Of a stretch of 38,153 bases of DNA, positions 1-7,646 are shown one piece after another. The DNA lies in the NCBI RefSeq assembly GCF_900100845.1, contig NZ_FNFP01000012.1:1-38153 (forward strand), read 5' to 3'. Positions within the stretch are counted from its first letter, which is position 1. Every line of letters begins with the position of its first letter. Under the pieces are notes generated by a model, which was not told the origin of the DNA, did no database searches, and saw nothing but the letters and a program-made list of their open reading frames with translations. The DNA comes from Natronincola ferrireducens (lineage in GTDB: Bacteria; Bacillota; Clostridia; Peptostreptococcales; Natronincolaceae). A program made the translations under genes and the position numbers.

Positions 1-1194
1 TTATTCAATAATAGAAGCAACTACTCCAGCACCTACAGTTCTTCCACCTTCACGGATAGCGAATCTTAGTCCTTCTTCTGTAGCAATCGGGCTAATTAAT
101 TCGATTTCCATTGTAATGTTGTCTCCTGGCATTACCATTTCTACTCCTTCTGGTAATTTGATGCTTCCTGTTACGTCTGTTGTTCTAAAGTAAAACTGTG
201 GTCTGTATCCATCAAAGAATGGTGTATGTCTTCCACCTTCTTCTTTCTTTAATACGTATACTTCAGCTTTAAACTTTGTATGAGGTTTGATTGTACCAGG
301 CTTTGCTAATACTTGTCCTCTTTCGATTTCTGTTCTTTGGATTCCTCTTAATAGGATTCCTACGTTATCTCCTGCTTGGGCTTGATCAAGAAGCTTTCTG
401 AACATCTCTACTCCTGTTACAATTAGCTTTCTTGATTCTTCTGCCAATCCTACTAACTCTACTTCGTCTTGTACCTTTACGATTCCTCTTTCTACTCTTC
501 CTGTTGCAACTGTTCCTCTACCTGTAATAGAGAATACGTCCTCTACTGGCATTAGGAATGCTCTGTCTACATCTCTTTCTGGCTCTGGGATGTATTCATC
601 AATAACTTCAAACATTTTTACAATCTTGTCTCCCCATTCGCTATCTGGTTCTTCGATGGCTTTTAAAGCAGAACCTTTGAATACTGGTGTGTCGTCTCCT
701 GGGAATTCGTATTCATTTAATAGGTCTCTAATTTCCATTTCTACTAACTCTAATAATTCTTCATCGTCTACCATGTCACACTTGTTCATGAATACTACGA
801 TGTATGGTACCCCTACCTGTCTTGATAACAGAATATGCTCTCTTGTTTGTGGCATTGGACCATCTGCTGCTGATACTACTAAAATAGCTCCGTCCATTTG
901 TGCTGCTCCTGTAATCATGTTTTTTACATAGTCAGCATGGCCTGGGCAGTCTACGTGGGCGTAGTGTCTATTTGGTGTCTCGTATTCAACGTGGGATGTT
1001 GAAATCGTGATTCCTCTTTCTCTTTCTTCTGGTGCTTTGTCGATTTGGTCATAGGCTATTGAAGAACCTGTACCGAATTTCTTGTTTAATGTCATAGTGA
1101 TTGCTGCTGTTAATGTTGTTTTACCATGGTCAACGTGTCCTATTGTTCCTATGTTTACATGGGGTTTATTTCTTTCAAATTTTGTTTTTGCCAT
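1..1194 (-). CDS. tuf: Elongation factor Tu
   Basis: EF-Tu is the GTPase that delivers aminoacyl-tRNA to the ribosomal A site in the cytoplasm. The 397-residue protein has the usual family length. It shows the P-loop GHVDHGKT (about residues 19-26), the switch region with [13 protein letters not shown], and NKCD for guanine recognition, followed by the two beta-barrel domains and the usual C-terminal VGAGVV stretch. AGGAGG lies 7 nt before the ATG. The gene is complete; its stop codon is the first three bases of the window. It sits alone behind its own promoter after sigH, not beside fusA in an str operon, so this may be one of two tuf copies (inference). Confidence 0.99.
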   Translation of the reverse strand: MAKTKFERNKPHVNIGTIGHVDHGKTTLTAAITMTLNKKFGTGSSIAYDQIDKAPEERERGITISTSHVEYETPNRHYAHVDCPGHADYVKNMITGAAQMDGAILVVSAADGPMPQTREHILLSRQVGVPYIVVFMNKCDMVDDEELLELVEMEIRDLLNEYEFPGDDTPVFKGSALKAIEEPDSEWGDKIVKMFEVIDEYIPEPERDVDRAFLMPVEDVFSITGRGTVATGRVERGIVKVQDEVELVGLAEESRKLIVTGVEMFRKLLDQAQAGDNVGILLRGIQRTEIERGQVLAKPGTIKPHTKFKAEVYVLKKEEGGRHTPFFDGYRPQFYFRTTDVTGSIKLPEGVEMVMPGDNITMEIELISPIATEEGLRFAIREGGRTVGAGVVASIIE

Positions 1195-1360
1195 TTTTTA
1201 TTCCTCCTTATTTTTAAAATGTAATTATTAAAATAATAATTTTTGGCAATAGTATGTACACTATGCCTGGTGTTTCCACTTAGTCGACGGAAGATCTCGT
1301 GTTTTGTATGATAATTATTTATGTTGTTATTTATGTGCTGCGATTATTTAAAACTTCCCG
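1195..1360 (-). promoter_or_regulatory. Long, possibly structured tuf 5' leader
   Basis: About 165 nt separate the predicted tuf start site from the ATG. On the minus strand positions 1268-1246 can fold as GGCAUAGU / ACUAUUGCC (8 bp with one bulged U, loop GUACAU). Just before it is GUG-GAAA-CAC, a short stem with a GNRA tetraloop. An early GGAAG can pair with a later CUUCC to enclose the leader. The hairpin is followed by A-rich, not U-rich, sequence, so it does not look like a terminator. No known leader family is recognised. Confidence 0.4.
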
Positions 1361-1366
1361 TTAATC

Positions 1367-1395
1367 ATTTTACTATTTGATAATAACCTTGTCAA
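1367..1395 (-). promoter_or_regulatory. Sigma-A promoter of tuf
   Basis: On the minus strand TTGACA (1395-1390) is followed after 17 nt by TAAAAT (1372-1367). The -35 hexamer lies at the centre of a perfect 11-bp inverted repeat (1381-1391 / 1396-1406, loop TCAA). That hairpin could also act as a 3' boundary for the sigH transcript, although no clear U-tract follows it on the minus strand. Confidence 0.8.
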
Positions 1396-1426
1396 CAAGG
1401 TTATTATTTCCTAGGGATAAAATTTA

Positions 1427-2077
1427 TTATGTATGCCTCACTTCTAAATATCTCTCTAGTTTTCTTTTTACCCGTTGAAGGGCATTGTCAATAGATTTTA
1501 CATGACGATTTAAATCGCAAGCAATTTCTTGATAGGATCTACCCTGTAGATAAAGCATTAACACCTTGCACTCTAAATCACTTAGAATTTCCCCAATTTT
1601 ATCCTCTATATGGCTTAATTCTTCTTTGCAAATCATCAATTCCTCTGGATCTGTTATTTTATGTCCAGAAATGACATCCAATAGAGTTCTATCAGACTCT
1701 TCATCATAGATTGGTTTATTTAGAGAAACGTAGGAATTTAACGGAATATGTTTTTGTCTTGTAGCCGTTTTTATAGCAGTTATAATTTGCCTAGTAATAC
1801 ATAGCTCAGCAAACGCCTTAAAGGAAGAAAGCTTGTCCGGTTTATAGTCTCTAATAGCCTTATACAATCCTATCATGCCTTCTTGTATAATATCCTCTCG
1901 ATCTGCACCAATCAAAAAATAAGATCTAGCCTTAGAACGAACAAAATTCTTATATTTTTTTATTAATAATTCTAAAGCCTCTATCTCACCATTTTTTGCA
2001 GCCTCAACGATTACTTCATCTAGCATGGGCTGTTCTTCTATTATTATTTCTTCTTTTTTAACCACCACAACACTCAT
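1427..2077 (-). CDS. sigH: RNA polymerase sigma-H factor
   Basis: SigH is a sigma-70 family factor that in endospore formers directs early sporulation and stationary-phase transcription. The frame contains region 2 (EDIIQEGMIGLYKAIRDYKPDKLSSFKAFAELCI, split here only for description) and a C-terminal region 4 helix-turn-helix (GRSYQEIACDLNRHVKSIDN). The frame is open to 2128, but the start chosen is the ATG at 2077. It has GGAGG 8 nt upstream and gives 216 residues, normal for SigH. A start at 2128 would lie inside the -10 box of the gene's own promoter. Its position after yacP matches the B. subtilis order. tuf follows it. Confidence 0.95.
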   Translation of the reverse strand: MSVVVVKKEEIIIEEQPMLDEVIVEAAKNGEIEALELLIKKYKNFVRSKARSYFLIGADREDIIQEGMIGLYKAIRDYKPDKLSSFKAFAELCITRQIITAIKTATRQKHIPLNSYVSLNKPIYDEESDRTLLDVISGHKITDPEELMICKEELSHIEDKIGEILSDLECKVLMLYLQGRSYQEIACDLNRHVKSIDNALQRVKRKLERYLEVRHT

Positions 2078-2126
2078 GCGTATCGCCTCCACACCTTTTT
2101 GTGAACTTCCCAAAAACTTTGTTATC

Positions 2127-2156
2127 ATTATAACTCACAACATTATGTAAAGTCAA
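2127..2156 (-). promoter_or_regulatory. Sigma-A promoter of sigH
   Basis: TTGACT (2156-2151), an 18-nt spacer and TATAAT (2132-2127) on the minus strand. The expected start near 2120 leaves a leader of about 43 nt before the chosen ATG. The promoter lies in the 35 nt after the yacP stop plus the 5' part of the over-long open frame. Confidence 0.75.
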
Positions 2157-2162
2157 GGAATT

Positions 2163-2672
2163 TCACGACCTTCGCCTGAATTTTTCAAGTTTTTCTAAAA
2201 TTTTAGGATCTATTCGATTCCACAGAGAATCCCTTTGTTGTTGCATCATTTCTGTTTTCTGATGAATATTGGTTTTAGTAGCCTGATAATCTAAAATCAA
2301 TTCCCTTACAGATATTCTAGTAGCCCCTCCCCCTAATATCATCTGCTGTTCTGTCCAGTCATTTGTAACAACAGCCACACGTTTTTTTACAGTCAATTGA
2401 GGAATTAATTTTTCTATATAGCTATCAGCGGTTTGCTTTTCTTTTGTATAAACAATTTCTACGCCTTTAATTTTATCGTTTTTTTCCATGCTTCCCTTTA
2501 CAAGATGAGCATCAAAAACAACAATGACTTTTATACCTCTAAAACTCCGATACTCAGCCATTCTATCTATAAGCTCTATTCTAGCTTCTTCTAAATTTTC
2601 TTCCGCTAATTTTTTTAAGTCTGGCCATCCATTGATTACGTTATATCCATCAACAACTACATACTCCTTCAA
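2163..2672 (-). CDS. yacP: YacP/Rae1-type NYN-domain ribonuclease
   Basis: This is a member of the NYN (PIN-like) YacP family. The B. subtilis member Rae1 is a ribosome-associated endoribonuclease that cuts mRNA in the A site. Visible motifs are VVDGYNVIN at the N terminus, VVFDAH in the middle and VVTNDWTEQ later; these supply the conserved acidic residues of the fold. The basic C-terminal tail (KFRRRS) suits RNA binding. No ATG begins the domain. A TTG at 2672, with GGGGGAG 5 nt upstream, gives MKEYVVVDGYN, the usual family start; an upstream in-frame TTG at 2696 is less likely. The gene starts 32 nt after rlmB and is probably co-transcribed with it. Confidence 0.9.
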   Translation of the reverse strand: MKEYVVVDGYNVINGWPDLKKLAEENLEEARIELIDRMAEYRSFRGIKVIVVFDAHLVKGSMEKNDKIKGVEIVYTKEKQTADSYIEKLIPQLTVKKRVAVVTNDWTEQQMILGGGATRISVRELILDYQATKTNIHQKTEMMQQQRDSLWNRIDPKILEKLEKFRRRS

Positions 2673-2704
2673 AACCTCTCCCCCATCCTGCTGCAACTCT
2701 GCTG

Positions 2705-3457
2705 TTAACTGTCGTTGCCCTTTATTCTTCTCTGTCTAAATATTTCATACATTAATGTGGCAGCTGCTACAGAGGCATTTAAGGAAGCTACTTCCCCTAC
2801 CATTGGTATTTTTACTAAGAAATCACACTTTTCTTTGGTCAGTCGGGAGATACCTTTTCCTTCACTACCAATAACTAAAGCAATGGGCCCAGAAAGTTCT
2901 GCATCAAAATAATCCTCTCTTCCCGTCATATCTGCACCTGCCACCCATAATCCCTCTTCCTTTAGCTTGTCAATAGTTTGGGCTATGTTAGATACCTTTG
3001 CCACTGGAACATACTCAATGGCTCCCGCAGAGGTTTTTGCTACTGTAGCAGTTAATCCTACAGACCTTCGTTTAGGTATAATGACACCATGGGCCCCTAC
3101 AGCATCAGCTGTTCTCATGATGGAACCAAGGTTATGAGGGTCCATAATCTCATCTAATATTAAAACAAAGGGATGTTGACCTTTTCTTTTAGGGATTTCT
3201 AAAATATCTTCTAAGTTACTATACTTGTAGGCAGCTACCATAGCAATAACTCCTTGATGATTGCTATCCCCTGATAATTCATTAAGTTTTTGTCTTTCAA
3301 CATATTGGATAGGTATACCCCTATCCTTTGTCATACCAATAATTTTTTGTATTGAGCCTTCCTTTGCACCTTTAGCAATAAAAATTTTATCGATTTCCCT
3401 CTCGGATTTTAAAGCCTCTATGACAGGGTTTCTTCCTTCTACTTTATCATTTGCCAC
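2705..3457 (-). CDS. rlmB: 23S rRNA (guanosine-2'-O-)-methyltransferase RlmB (TrmH/SpoU family)
   Basis: A SpoU-class SAM-dependent methyltransferase, expected to methylate the 2'-OH of a guanosine in the 23S peptidyl-transferase region. The N-terminal substrate-binding domain (EGRNPVIEAL, then SNHQGV) precedes the knotted catalytic domain. The catalytic part shows the three family motifs: LDEIMDPHNLGSIMRTADA, then ALVIGSEGKGIS, then IPMVGEVASLNASVAAA. The frame is open to a GTG at 3469, but that codon has no spaced ribosome-binding site. The GTG at 3457 lies 8 nt after AGGTGG and is preferred. yacP lies directly downstream. Confidence 0.92.
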   Translation of the reverse strand: MANDKVEGRNPVIEALKSEREIDKIFIAKGAKEGSIQKIIGMTKDRGIPIQYVERQKLNELSGDSNHQGVIAMVAAYKYSNLEDILEIPKRKGQHPFVLILDEIMDPHNLGSIMRTADAVGAHGVIIPKRRSVGLTATVAKTSAGAIEYVPVAKVSNIAQTIDKLKEEGLWVAGADMTGREDYFDAELSGPIALVIGSEGKGISRLTKEKCDFLVKIPMVGEVASLNASVAAATLMYEIFRQRRIKGNDS

Positions 3458-3487
3458 TTTTTCTACCACCTTTTCTATAGCTATTCA

Positions 3488-3543
3488 CCCTTTCAATAAA
3501 GGGCTATAAACCATTCCCTACAAAATTTCATTCCGTAGGGAAT
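3488..3543 (-). repeat. Two adjacent inverted repeats between thyX and rlmB
   Basis: ATTCCCTAC (3513-3521) pairs with GTAGGGAAT (3535-3543), and CCCTTT (3488-3493) pairs with AAAGGG (3498-3503). Neither is followed by a good U-tract on the minus strand, so they are better read as mRNA-stability or processing hairpins than as strong terminators. Confidence 0.5.
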
Positions 3544-3558
3544 AGTTTGTGACCCTTG

Positions 3559-4416
3559 CTAGATTAGGCTTTTAAATTTTTCTCTTACCTTTACAACTTC
3601 ACCACAGGTCATATTGCCCTCAGGGCACCCTTCATAAACACAGGCAGGACCAGCATGCCTGAAAATATTAGGGGCAACACTTTTTGCTAATCTTAACATT
3701 TCAGTCGCCAGCACCCTTATTTCCTCTTGAGCCCTATTGCAGCATCGCTTTTTAAAGAAATGTAGTAGTACCCTAGCATTCATTGTAACAATAATCTTTG
3801 TTTCACAAGCATTAGGTAACACAGCTCTAGCATTTTCTATGGCCAGCTTTTCTAAAGCGCTACACTCTCTTTTAAAATGACTTCTGCAGTGGTGTATAAT
3901 TCCTTTATTATCTAATTCTTCAATTTCCTTTAATAGATCTTTTTCCTCTTCTTTTGCTGTTTCTTTCTTTTTTAAATAAAAACCTTTGATTTTTTCTGCT
4001 AAAAGTTCTTCAGTAATTTTATCATAGGCACTTTGAGCATCCTCCATGGCCTTTATAAAGGTCTTCTTAGCTTCTTGATTATTTTTGATATCATTGGGCA
4101 CCACATATTCAAAGCTACCTTCACGGACATATCTTTGACTTTTTTGGGAATAACTGGCCAGACGATGCCGGACCAATTGGTGGGTTAAGCTTCTAGAAAC
4201 TCCTTCTATCCCAAAGGTAAAAACGGCATGTTCTAATGGAGATTCGTGCTCCATCTCCGCCAGCATGCTTACAAATTTTCCAATCTTCTCCTCAGTGAGA
4301 TCTTCTTCTAATTCTTCAATCCCCCCTGGATAATAGCATAATTTCCCTCCTTTTGCCACCACAGCATCAGGATTTGGTGTATAGGCTAACAGCTTTAATT
4401 TTAATGTTGCTTCCAT
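3559..4416 (-). CDS. thyX: FAD-dependent thymidylate synthase ThyX
   Basis: ThyX makes dTMP from dUMP using methylene-tetrahydrofolate, FAD and NAD(P)H. The signature RHRx7S is present: R83, H84, R85 and S93 in RHRLASYSQKSQR. MEHESPLEHAVFTFGI upstream and NARVLLHFFKKRCCNRAQEEIR downstream (two family blocks around nucleotide and flavin contacts) complete the fold. At 285 residues it is longer than many ThyX proteins. The extra length is a Lys/Glu-rich segment around residues 140-170. GGGGGA lies 7 nt before the ATG. The start overlaps the end of the upstream 127-residue gene by 16 nt, so the two are translationally close. Confidence 0.95.
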   Translation of the reverse strand: MEATLKLKLLAYTPNPDAVVAKGGKLCYYPGGIEELEEDLTEEKIGKFVSMLAEMEHESPLEHAVFTFGIEGVSRSLTHQLVRHRLASYSQKSQRYVREGSFEYVVPNDIKNNQEAKKTFIKAMEDAQSAYDKITEELLAEKIKGFYLKKKETAKEEEKDLLKEIEELDNKGIIHHCRSHFKRECSALEKLAIENARAVLPNACETKIIVTMNARVLLHFFKKRCCNRAQEEIRVLATEMLRLAKSVAPNIFRHAGPACVYEGCPEGNMTCGEVVKVREKFKSLI

Positions 4417-4784
4417 TCTTGTATTCCCCCTTTTATATGAATATCCTTCATTGGTATCGTGTAAAGCAAATAGGCCCTTACTTTAGCTCTGTATTGACCT
4501 TCTAACACCTCAGTAATCCATTCCTCCGATGTATTATCTCTATACATTACCTCTGTTATACCTTCTTCTTCCTCCTGTAGAACAAACATAACTCTGTAGG
4601 TTAGTAGTCCCCATCTTTCCAGTAGGCTGGTATTTTGTAAAGATGCAACCTCCTGTGCAAAAACACGGTATGTTTCTTTTTCCCCCTCTAACCCGCCTAC
4701 CGGATCAAACCATAATGATTTTACTATTAACAGTATTCCCAAAAGAACCACTACTATCAGCATGGCTTGTCCCCTTTGATTCAT
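4401..4784 (-). CDS. Small membrane-anchored protein of unknown function
   Basis: I do not recognise this 127-residue protein. It begins with MNQRGQAMLIVVVLLGILLIV, a single N-terminal hydrophobic helix (about residues 8-23) with positive charge before it. This suggests an anchor with the acidic, mostly soluble remainder outside the membrane. The RGQAML start faintly resembles TadE/pseudopilin-type leaders, but no cleavage motif can be confirmed. GGGGGAAGG precedes the ATG closely. It sits 11 nt after mrnC and overlaps thyX by 16 nt, so it is a tight operon member with no evident functional link to dTMP synthesis or RNA maturation. Confidence 0.75.
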   Translation of the reverse strand: MNQRGQAMLIVVVLLGILLIVKSLWFDPVGGLEGEKETYRVFAQEVASLQNTSLLERWGLLTYRVMFVLQEEEEGITEVMYRDNTSEEWITEVLEGQYRAKVRAYLLYTIPMKDIHIKGGIQEWKQH

Positions 4785-4795
4785 AGCCTTCCCCC

Positions 4796-5236
4796 TTAGT
4801 TATTATTTTTTTCATTTATAATTTCCACTGATTTTTCCATAATTTCTATTAACCTTTCTATTTTGCCATCATAGAACAAATATCCCAGCAAACTTTCGAA
4901 GCCTGTAGCATATTTATAATCTATCATATCTGCATTTTTAGGGGAAGAAGAAGGTTTCTGATTTCGCCCCTTCTTTACAATTCCCCATTCTTCCTCTGTT
5001 AATTGTTTTTCTAACTCATGTACAATTTCAGCCTGAGCTTTAGCTTTCACATATAAAATTGCATTTTTATGGAGAGCTTTTACCAATGAATCTCCTTTAG
5101 TAATTAAATAGTTTCGAATATAGGCTTCAAAAATAGCATCTCCCATATAGGCTAAGGTTAAGGGGGCCATCAGTTTTGCTTCTTTTTGTATTTTTACGTC
5201 ATCCAGCTTGTGGATTTTTTTTATTAAGTCCTTCAT
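4796..5236 (-). CDS. mrnC: Mini-ribonuclease III
   Basis: Mini-III is an RNase III catalytic domain without the double-stranded-RNA-binding domain. In B. subtilis it matures 23S rRNA. The 146 residues carry LAYMGDAIFE with catalytic D33, and later YKYATGFESLLGYLF with E114, the second acidic catalytic position. The basic stretch KKGRNQK lies between them. GGAG lies 9 nt before the ATG. Its position downstream of cysS matches the B. subtilis gene order. Confidence 0.95.
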   Translation of the reverse strand: MKDLIKKIHKLDDVKIQKEAKLMAPLTLAYMGDAIFEAYIRNYLITKGDSLVKALHKNAILYVKAKAQAEIVHELEKQLTEEEWGIVKKGRNQKPSSSPKNADMIDYKYATGFESLLGYLFYDGKIERLIEIMEKSVEIINEKNNN

Positions 5237-5293
5237 TCTGTGTATCTCCTTACTCTTTTATGATAAAGGATTATGCCTTCTTTAGCAAACCTT

Positions 5294-6688
5294 CTAATTT
5301 CTTCTCCACTTTACACCTTGGGGTGTATCTTCTAAAATAATTCCTTTATCCTTAAGCTGATCCCTTATTTCATCTGCCAATTGATATTTTTTGTCCTTCC
5401 TAGCCTGTTGACGTTTTTCAATCAATGCTTCTATTTCGTTATCTAGGTTTGTTTCTTCTCTATGGAGAAGTCCCAATACATTTGTTAATTCTATTAACAC
5501 TTCAAGGGCTGTTTTAATTAAAGTCTTTGGCTGTTCACCTGCTATATTGCTATTGATGTCTCTAACCAAGTCAAAGATAACGGCAATACCATCGGCTGTA
5601 TTAAAATCATCATCTACAGCTTCTATAAATTTTTCTTTATAGTCTAGGAGACTTTTTTGTAATCCCTTTTCCTTTTCCGTTAAAGCTTTATCCTCTGCAC
5701 TCTCCAATAGATGTTGTAGATTGTTTTTAGCATTATACAATCTCTCTAGAGCATTATCGGCTGCCATTAACAACTCTCTACTAAAGTTTAAAGGATTTCG
5801 ATAATGGGCTGAAAGCATGAAAAATCTAAGACTTTCTAAGTCAAATTCTTCTGCTATTTCTCTAGGGGTAAAGAAATTATTTAGGGATTTTGACATCTTT
5901 TTGTTATCTATATTTAAATAACCTACATGAAGCCAGTAGTTAGCAAAAGTCTTTCCAGAGCAAGCCTCACTTTGGGCTATTTCATTTTCATGATGGGGAA
6001 AAATTAAGTCTCCTCCACCACCATGAATATCAATGGTTTCTCCTAAATATTTTTGAGCCATGGCAGAACACTCAATATGCCAACCTGGGCGCCCCAAACC
6101 CCAAGGACTTTCCCAGTTAGGTTCACTAGGCTTAGCCGCTTTCCATAGGACAAAATCTAGGGCATCTTGTTTCTGCTCATTCACTTCTACCCTAGCTCCT
6201 GATCTTAAATCCTTTAGACTTTGTTTTGATAGTTTTCCATATTCTTCAAATTTTGATACATCAAAATACACATCGCCACCTGCTTCATAGGCAAATCCTT
6301 TTTCAATCAATTTTTCAACAAAGGCTATGATTTCTTCTATATTATCAGTAACCTTTGGATGGATATCTGCTTTGTGGATTCCCAAGCTTTCAGCATCCTT
6401 AAAATACTCACGAATATATTTTTCGCTAACCTCTTTAGAAGAAATTTTCTCGTCATAAGCCTTTTTAATGATTTTGTCATCAACATCTGTAAAATTTTGG
6501 ACAAAAGTAACCGTATAGCCTCGGTACTCAAAATATCTTCTCATGGCATCAAAAATCATAAAGGTCCTAGCATTACCTATGTGGAAATAGTTATATACCG
6601 TAGGACCACAGGCGTACATTTTAATCTCTCCTGGGGTAATAGGGAGAAAATCCTCTTTTTTTCTTGTTAGGGTGTTATATAGTTTCAT
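5294..6688 (-). CDS. cysS: Cysteinyl-tRNA synthetase
   Basis: A class I aminoacyl-tRNA synthetase that charges tRNA-Cys. The N-terminal block has YACGPTVYN, with the zinc ligand Cys, and FHIGNAR as the HIGH signature. GWHIECSAM and [12 protein letters not shown] supply the further zinc ligands, and KKMSKS marks the second catalytic loop. The open frame runs to 6754, but those codons lie inside cysE. The ATG at 6688 has AAAGGAG 9 nt upstream and gives a standard 464-residue protein. Its ATG overlaps the cysE TGA (ATGA), showing translational coupling. Both genes are under the Cys T-box. Confidence 0.97.
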   Translation of the reverse strand: MKLYNTLTRKKEDFLPITPGEIKMYACGPTVYNYFHIGNARTFMIFDAMRRYFEYRGYTVTFVQNFTDVDDKIIKKAYDEKISSKEVSEKYIREYFKDAESLGIHKADIHPKVTDNIEEIIAFVEKLIEKGFAYEAGGDVYFDVSKFEEYGKLSKQSLKDLRSGARVEVNEQKQDALDFVLWKAAKPSEPNWESPWGLGRPGWHIECSAMAQKYLGETIDIHGGGGDLIFPHHENEIAQSEACSGKTFANYWLHVGYLNIDNKKMSKSLNNFFTPREIAEEFDLESLRFFMLSAHYRNPLNFSRELLMAADNALERLYNAKNNLQHLLESAEDKALTEKEKGLQKSLLDYKEKFIEAVDDDFNTADGIAVIFDLVRDINSNIAGEQPKTLIKTALEVLIELTNVLGLLHREETNLDNEIEALIEKRQQARKDKKYQLADEIRDQLKDKGIILEDTPQGVKWRRN

Positions 6689-7356
6689 TGTATATTGCTC
6701 CTTTCCATCTCTATTATTTTTTTTTCTAATTCTATAATTCGCTTTTGTAAACAATTCAATTCCTGTACAATGGGGTCCGGTAATTTACCATGTTCTAAGT
6801 CAATTTCATCATGAATAGTGCCTATTCTCCTGCTTTCCTTAATGACAATTTGTCCCGGCACACCAACCACCGTACAATTTGGTGGCACCTCCTTTAACAC
6901 AACAGAACCTGAACCGACTTTAGAATTATCCCCTACCTTAAAGGGTCCTAACACCTTAGCTCCACAGGAAATAACTACATTATTACCAATAGTAGGATGT
7001 CTTTTGCCCTTATCCTTTCCAGTGCCTCCTAAGGTGGCCCCTTGATAAATCGTTACATTGTCGCCTATTTCCGTGGTCTCACCAATAACTACCCCGGTTC
7101 CATGATCAATGAAAATCTTCCTTCCAATTTTAGCTCCAGGATGAATTTCAATTCCTGTTAAAAATCTAGCTATATTTGATATAAGGCGGGGTAAAACAAC
7201 GAAGCCCTTCTTGTATAGCAGATGGGAAATACGATGGATCAAGATGGCATGTAACCCTGGGTAACACAATAGTACTTCCAAAACAGTCTTAGCCGCTGGG
7301 TCCCTTTCAAATATAGCATTAATATCCTCTTGAATTGTTTTAAAAAAATTCCTCAT
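6685..7356 (-). CDS. cysE: Serine O-acetyltransferase
   Basis: CysE makes O-acetylserine from serine and acetyl-CoA, the first step of cysteine synthesis. After an alpha-helical N-terminal domain there is the left-handed beta-helix made of hexapeptide repeats: [23 protein letters not shown], then [18 protein letters not shown], then [18 protein letters not shown]. The conserved catalytic His lies in IDHGTG. The frame stays open back to 7452, but those codons read the T-box leader (the antiterminator appears as STRVEP). The ATG at 7356 lies 6 nt after AAAGGGAG and is chosen (223 residues); an ATG at 7362 abuts the ribosome-binding site. A coiled-coil tail ends the protein, overlapping cysS. 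Confidence 0.96.
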   Translation of the reverse strand: MRNFFKTIQEDINAIFERDPAAKTVLEVLLCYPGLHAILIHRISHLLYKKGFVVLPRLISNIARFLTGIEIHPGAKIGRKIFIDHGTGVVIGETTEIGDNVTIYQGATLGGTGKDKGKRHPTIGNNVVISCGAKVLGPFKVGDNSKVGSGSVVLKEVPPNCTVVGVPGQIVIKESRRIGTIHDEIDLEHGKLPDPIVQELNCLQKRIIELEKKIIEMERSNIQ

Positions 7357-7373
7357 ATCCATCTCCCTTTCTT

Positions 7374-7419
7374 TAAAAATAAAAAAACTCCATCTCTGAC
7401 AATCTACAGAGACGAAGTT
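7374..7419 (-). terminator. Regulated terminator of the Cys T-box
   Basis: AACUUCGUCUCUG (7419-7407) pairs over 13 positions, including two G-U pairs, with CAGAGAUGGAGUU (7398-7386). U7 and then AUUUUU follow. It ends about 4 nt before the cysE ribosome-binding site. Confidence 0.92.
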
Positions 7420-7646
7420 TATCCGCGGTTCCACTCTGGTTGAATGAATCAAATCATTCCCCTTTACTACAAGGCCTATAACGGGACCTCCCGATTAGCT
7501 CTACTGTATTTCAAGCAATGACTCCTAGGTGCATTTCAATCTACCTATTCTTTGAAATCACTTTCAGCCTATGATGATTTCTCTCTGTAAAGTAGTGTAG
7601 ATTTACTTCTCCTACTCAACATCTTTACTCATTTATAAAATTCTCT
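7374..7646 (-). promoter_or_regulatory. T-box leader, cysteine-specific
   Basis: On the minus strand the leader has the T-box core AGAGTGGAACCGCGG (about 7439-7425), a stem I with AGAGAGAAATC, and a specifier loop reading GAAA-TGC-A, with the codon UGC at 7533-7531. UGC is a Cys codon, matching cysE and cysS downstream. The terminator hairpin follows the T-box core. Uncharged tRNA-Cys is expected to pair with the specifier and the UGGA bulge and favour the antiterminator. The start is deduced from the promoter inside gltX. Confidence 0.93.

Noticed and set aside
1241-1310. Possible tRNA upstream of tuf
   Set aside because: The short GC-rich segment lacks a TTC arm, acceptor pairing and tRNA length.
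6337-6531. Open frame inside cysS on the same strand
   Set aside because: It is out of frame within a clear synthetase gene, has no family likeness and no suitable ribosome-binding site.
7357-7452. N-terminal extension of cysE
   Set aside because: Those codons read the T-box antiterminator and terminator; the ribosome-binding site places the start at 7356.
7512-7517. Alternative TGC as the T-box specifier
   Set aside because: It is not in the GAAA-NNN-purine context of the specifier loop; the TGC at 7531-7533 is, and the proS leader shows the same pattern.
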